This document shows positions 60,987 to 64,000 of a stretch of 64,000 nucleotides of DNA, piece by piece (position 1 is the first letter of the stretch; the number at the start of each line of letters is the position of its first letter). Where the stretch lies: contig NZ_SJJZ01000004.1 in NCBI RefSeq assembly GCF_004331345.1, positions 372,001-436,000 of the forward strand, in the 5' to 3' direction. Source of the stretch: Kribbella soli (lineage in GTDB: Bacteria; Actinomycetota; Actinomycetes; Propionibacteriales; Kribbellaceae). Made by a program: the position numbers and the translations under genes. The notes under the pieces were generated by a model. That model saw only the letters and a list, made by a program, of their open reading frames with translations, was not told the origin of the DNA and made no database searches.

Positions 60987-62009
60987 ATGGCTATGAGTGA
61001 AACGCAGCCCATCGACCCGCGACCAGTGAACCCGGCGCGACGCCCGAAGAAGCGCCGCAACTGGTTCCTCCGGACCGTCGGACTGATCGTCCTGTTGTTC
61101 GTTCTGATGCTGATCGCTGTCCCGCTCTACGCCTGGAGCCGGATCGACAAGCTCGACGCGATGCCCACCGGCGAGCGGCCGGCCGAGACCCCCGGTACGA
61201 CGTACCTGATGGTCGGATCGGACGCCCGCGAGGACCTCACCCGGGCCGAGCGCGCCCGGCTGCACACCGGCGGCGACGCCGGCCCGCCGCGGACCGACTC
61301 GATCATGCTGATGCACGTCCCGAAGTCCGGCCCGACGGTGCTGATCAGCATCCCGCGCGACAGCGCGGTGAACATCCCCGGCACCGAGGGCAAGCAGAAG
61401 ATCAACGCCGCCTTCAACAAGGGCCCGGCGCTGCTGATCCAGACGATCGAGAACAACACCGGGCTGCGCATCGACCACTACGTCGAGGTCGGCTTCGGCG
61501 GCTTCGCCAGCGTCATCGACAGTGTCGGCGGCATCAACATGTGCTTGCCCAAGGCAATGAAGGACAAGGACGCGCACATCGACCTGCCGGCCGGCTGCCA
61601 GGAGCTCGACGGCGTCAACGCCCTCGGCTACGTGCGGTCCCGGAAGGCCGACGGCAAGAACGACTTCGGCCGGACCGAGCGGCAGCGGCAGATGGTCGGC
61701 GCGGTCGCGAAGAAGGCCGCCTCGCCGTCGACGTTCCTGAACCCGGTGCGGTACTACAACGTCGCGACCAAGGGCGTCGACGCGCTGACCGTGGACAAGG
61801 ACATGAGCCTGTTCGACTTCGTCCGGTTCGCCCGTGGCATGCAAGCGATCTCCGGCAGCAGCGGCGTCGCACTGAGCGTGCCGACCAGTGACGACAACTT
61901 CCAGCTGTGCTGCAACCGGGGTGACGCGGTGAAGTGGGACACCGCGAAGGCAAAGGCACTCTTCGACGCACTCAAGGCAGACAACACCAGCGGCCTGAAG
62001 AGCAGTTGA
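60987..62009 (+). CDS. LytR-CpsA-Psr (LCP) family wall-polymer ligase
   Basis: Attaches teichoic-type or other polymers to peptidoglycan; 340 residues. A basic cytoplasmic tail (RRPKKRRNWFLR) and one transmembrane helix precede the LCP domain. Its pyrophosphate-binding arginines and acids are in MVGSDAREDL, GPPRTDSIMLMHV and SIPRDSAVNIPG, with KINAAFNKG and GYVRSRKADGKNDFGRTERQRQM. The stop overlaps the next gene as TTGA. Confidence 0.92.
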   Translation: MAMSETQPIDPRPVNPARRPKKRRNWFLRTVGLIVLLFVLMLIAVPLYAWSRIDKLDAMPTGERPAETPGTTYLMVGSDAREDLTRAERARLHTGGDAGPPRTDSIMLMHVPKSGPTVLISIPRDSAVNIPGTEGKQKINAAFNKGPALLIQTIENNTGLRIDHYVEVGFGGFASVIDSVGGINMCLPKAMKDKDAHIDLPAGCQELDGVNALGYVRSRKADGKNDFGRTERQRQMVGAVAKKAASPSTFLNPVRYYNVATKGVDALTVDKDMSLFDFVRFARGMQAISGSSGVALSVPTSDDNFQLCCNRGDAVKWDTAKAKALFDALKADNTSGLKSS

Positions 62010-62785
62010 CCGTCCTCGTCCACGCGGTGGTGAGCCTGGGGATGCTCATCGTCGTACCCCTCGGACTCACTCTCCTGCCGACGCGAACCACCAGCAACCG
62101 CTGGTGGTTCGCGTTCGCCGTTCCTGGTGCGGTAGCTCTGTGGCTGCCACGCGGTGCGGTGTCGATCGTCCTCGCGTCGATCTACTTCGTCGGCACGCTC
62201 GTCCTCATCGCACTGGCCGCACGGCACTTCTTCCAGCACAGGACCCTCAGCACGCGACAGGTGGCGCTCTACACCGCACTGGTCACGCCCTCGATCGCAG
62301 CGCTCGCACTGGTCGCCGAGCGGTCGTCTTACGAGCTGTTCGGCTTCAACCTGACCGTGCTGTCGCTGACAGTCGCCCACTTCCATTTCGCGGGCTTCGC
62401 GGCCGCACTGATGGCGTACCTCGCTGCGGATGGTCTGGCCGCGGTGAGCGTTCCGCTGGGTACTGCGATCGTTCTGCTCGGGTTCTTCCTCGGTGACCCG
62501 GTGGAGCTCGCAGGAGCCGTCGTACTGACCACAGGCATGTGGCTGGTCGGCTGGAACCTGTGGAAGCGGTCGCGGCGCACGGACCGGACGACGGCGATCC
62601 TGCTGATGGTGTCCGGCTCCGTGCTCGTGCTGACGATGCTGCTCGCCGTCAGCTGGGCACTGGGACACGTGGTGAACACGCCGTACCTACCGTTGGAGTG
62701 GATGGTTGCCACGCACGGTGTGGCGAATGCAGTTGGCTTTGGGTTGTGCGGCGTACTGGCGATGCGACGGGAAGGGTCCCGATGA
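62006..62785 (+). CDS. YndJ-like membrane protein
   Basis: 259-residue polytopic membrane protein with about eight hydrophobic helices, resembling the YndJ family of Bacillus (FAGFAAALMAYLAAD and ATHGVANAVGFGLCG contain conserved His and Asn). Function unknown. The start is TTG, coupled to the LCP stop by a TTGA overlap. It overlaps the DUF1990 gene by ATGA; YndJ and DUF1990 proteins are often adjacent or fused. Confidence 0.75.
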   Translation: MTVLVHAVVSLGMLIVVPLGLTLLPTRTTSNRWWFAFAVPGAVALWLPRGAVSIVLASIYFVGTLVLIALAARHFFQHRTLSTRQVALYTALVTPSIAALALVAERSSYELFGFNLTVLSLTVAHFHFAGFAAALMAYLAADGLAAVSVPLGTAIVLLGFFLGDPVELAGAVVLTTGMWLVGWNLWKRSRRTDRTTAILLMVSGSVLVLTMLLAVSWALGHVVNTPYLPLEWMVATHGVANAVGFGLCGVLAMRREGSR

Positions 62786-63327
62786 AGCTGGAAGACCTGG
62801 CGGGGTTGCGGTTCACGTACGACGAAGTGGGCTCGACGCAGTACGACGAGGTGCCCGAGGGGTTCCACCGACTGGAGCACCGGGAGCGGATCGGCGACGG
62901 GGACGAGGTGTTCCAGCGGGCCGCTGACGCGTTACTGACGTGGCGCATGCACCGCGCGGCCGGCCTACTGGTCACTGCGACCGCCACACCACCGCAGGTC
63001 GGCACCGACTCGCTGGCCCGCCTCGGACCCGGCATGCTGATCCGTCGCCTCCGAACGCAGGTAGGGCTTCCAGTCCCGTGCCGGGTCGTCTGGGTCGTCA
63101 ACGAACCGGACCGCATCGGCTTCGCGTACGGAACCCTGGAAGGCCACCCCGAGGCCGGCGAGGAGTCCTTCCTCATCACCCGCGACCCGGACGGCATTCA
63201 CGCCACCATCCGCGCCTACAGCCGCCCGGCCACCTGGTACACCCACCTGGCCGGCCCCATCACCCGCAGGACCCAGCACTACGCCGCCACCCGCTACGTG
63301 GCAGCTCTCCGCCGTCTGGCTGCATAG
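62782..63327 (+). CDS. DUF1990 protein
   Basis: 181-residue soluble protein with the family pattern LRFTYDEVGSTQ, RLGPGMLIRRLRTQVGLPVPCRVVWVVNEPDRIGFAYGTLEGHPE cut at several strands, and FLITRDPDG. It resembles START-like folds that bind hydrophobic ligands. Role unknown. Coupled to the YndJ-like gene by a four-base overlap and followed by a strong terminator. Confidence 0.82.
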   Translation: MKLEDLAGLRFTYDEVGSTQYDEVPEGFHRLEHRERIGDGDEVFQRAADALLTWRMHRAAGLLVTATATPPQVGTDSLARLGPGMLIRRLRTQVGLPVPCRVVWVVNEPDRIGFAYGTLEGHPEAGEESFLITRDPDGIHATIRAYSRPATWYTHLAGPITRRTQHYAATRYVAALRRLAA

Positions 63328-63331
63328 CAAA

Positions 63332-63361
63332 GGCCCCGCAAGCTCATACCTTTGCGGGGCC
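63332..63361 (+). terminator. Rho-independent-type terminator
   Basis: GGCCCCGCAA and TTGCGGGGCC pair perfectly around the loop GCTCATACCT, five bases after the DUF1990 stop. Confidence 0.85.
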
Positions 63362-63467
63362 GCGACCTTTGTACCGTCTCCAGCCACACCAGCGTTTGAG
63401 CGACACGCGAACAACGGGCGACAACCCGGGGTGCACTGCGAGCCGCAGTGCTGCGAGACTGTGGCGG

Positions 63468-64000
63468 GTGAGTCCTAAGACGTTGTCGGATCTGGTGGCG
63501 CCGGACTGGGCTGAGGCGTTGGCTCCGGTCGAAGGCACTGTGACGCAGATGGGTGAGTTCCTCCGCGGGGAGATCACCGCGGGGCGGGCCTATCTGCCGG
63601 CTGGGGAGAACGTGCTGCGAGCGTTCCACCGGCCGCTGCAACAGGTGAAGGTGCTCGTCGTCGGGCAGGACCCGTACCCGACCCCGGGACACCCGGTCGG
63701 ACTCAGTTTCTCGGTGGCCCCCGACGTACGGCCGATTCCACGCAGTCTCGCGAACATCTACCGCGAACTGATGGCGGACGTCGGCGTACCGGCGCCGTCC
63801 AACGGTGACCTCACCCCCTGGGCCGACCAGGGCGTACTGATGCTCAACAGAGTGCTGACCGTGCAACCGGGCAAGTCCGGTGCGCACCGCGGCAAGGGCT
63901 GGGAGAGCGTCACCGAGCAGGCGATCCACGCGCTGGTGAACCGCGGCGGCCCGCTGGTCGCCATCCTCTGGGGCCGCGACGCCCAGACGCTCAAGCCGAT
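63468..64000 (+). CDS. ung: Uracil-DNA glycosylase, family 1 (3' end outside window)
   Basis: Removes uracil from DNA. The visible 177 residues include the water-activating loop VVGQDPYPTPGH with Asp68, the uracil-binding stretch GLSFSV and the strand GVLMLNRVLTV, where the conserved Asn reads the base. The catalytic HPSP loop would lie beyond the window. GTG start giving MSPKTLSDLVAPDWAEAL. It follows the terminator by about 106 bases and starts its own unit. Confidence 0.93.
   Translation, partial: MSPKTLSDLVAPDWAEALAPVEGTVTQMGEFLRGEITAGRAYLPAGENVLRAFHRPLQQVKVLVVGQDPYPTPGHPVGLSFSVAPDVRPIPRSLANIYRELMADVGVPAPSNGDLTPWADQGVLMLNRVLTVQPGKSGAHRGKGWESVTEQAIHALVNRGGPLVAILWGRDAQTLKP

Overview
The window is high-GC actinobacterial chromosome: GTG and TTG starts are common, genes often overlap by ATGA, GTGA or TTGA, and the content includes DUF3263, LytR_C, LCP, PspC/LuxR two-component genes, a CysO-type sulfur carrier and a zinc-independent S18. 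The style fits Propionibacteriales such as Kribbella or a relative; that assignment is an inference. I see no rRNA, tRNA, CRISPR array or prophage. Most genes are ordinary chromosomal genes with two small mobile-element scars.

Layout. 1-17.4 kb: a partial glycosyltransferase coupled to pcrA; an alpha/beta hydrolase; a clpP pair; a serine hydrolase; a PIG-L deacetylase whose stop codon lies in a palindromic MITE; a PepC-type peptidase; a C-minus rpsR behind a Zur-like box; two APH-fold kinases; a PspC histidine kinase/LuxR regulator pair divergent from a PspC membrane operon; and a Cmx/CmlR-like efflux gene with a possible leader-peptide attenuator that reads in frame into a cold-shock domain. 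17.4-20.6 kb: an EgtD-family methyltransferase with a lone TnpB element inserted at its stop codon, then an unknown membrane protein.

20.6-30.5 kb is a catabolic regulon. A secreted beta-propeller, an ABC sugar importer (lipoprotein plus two permeases), a luciferase-like oxidoreductase, an enolase-superfamily enzyme and a DapA-family lyase are followed by an unusual regulator. Four copies of one palindrome (half-site GACCGWAAA) lie before the transcription units, including the regulator itself. 30.5-34.3 kb: an esterase, a zinc alcohol dehydrogenase, and a SAM-I riboswitch controlling a threonine-synthase-like gene overlapping cysO. This arrangement suggests sulfur/methionine metabolism rather than plain threonine synthesis.

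34.3-52 kb: a GlxA-type regulator, a cation/proton antiporter, an AlkA-like glycosylase, an HExxH membrane protein, otsB, a LytR_C protein, DUF3263, an amidase, an oxidoreductase, otsA, an FGGY kinase, a second histidine kinase/response regulator pair with an MMPL transporter, panD and an Xaa-Pro peptidase. 51.6-54.7 kb: a hydantoin/allantoin-type module (GntR regulator, NCS1 permease, Asp/Glu-hydantoin racemase). 54.8-64 kb: an M13 metallopeptidase, two tandem secreted beta-propeller paralogues, an HU protein, a PhyH dioxygenase divergent from an AraC regulator, an LCP protein, YndJ-like and DUF1990 proteins, and the start of ung.

Apart from the MITE, the TnpB element and the RNA or operator elements listed, I see no non-coding stretch longer than about 300 bases.
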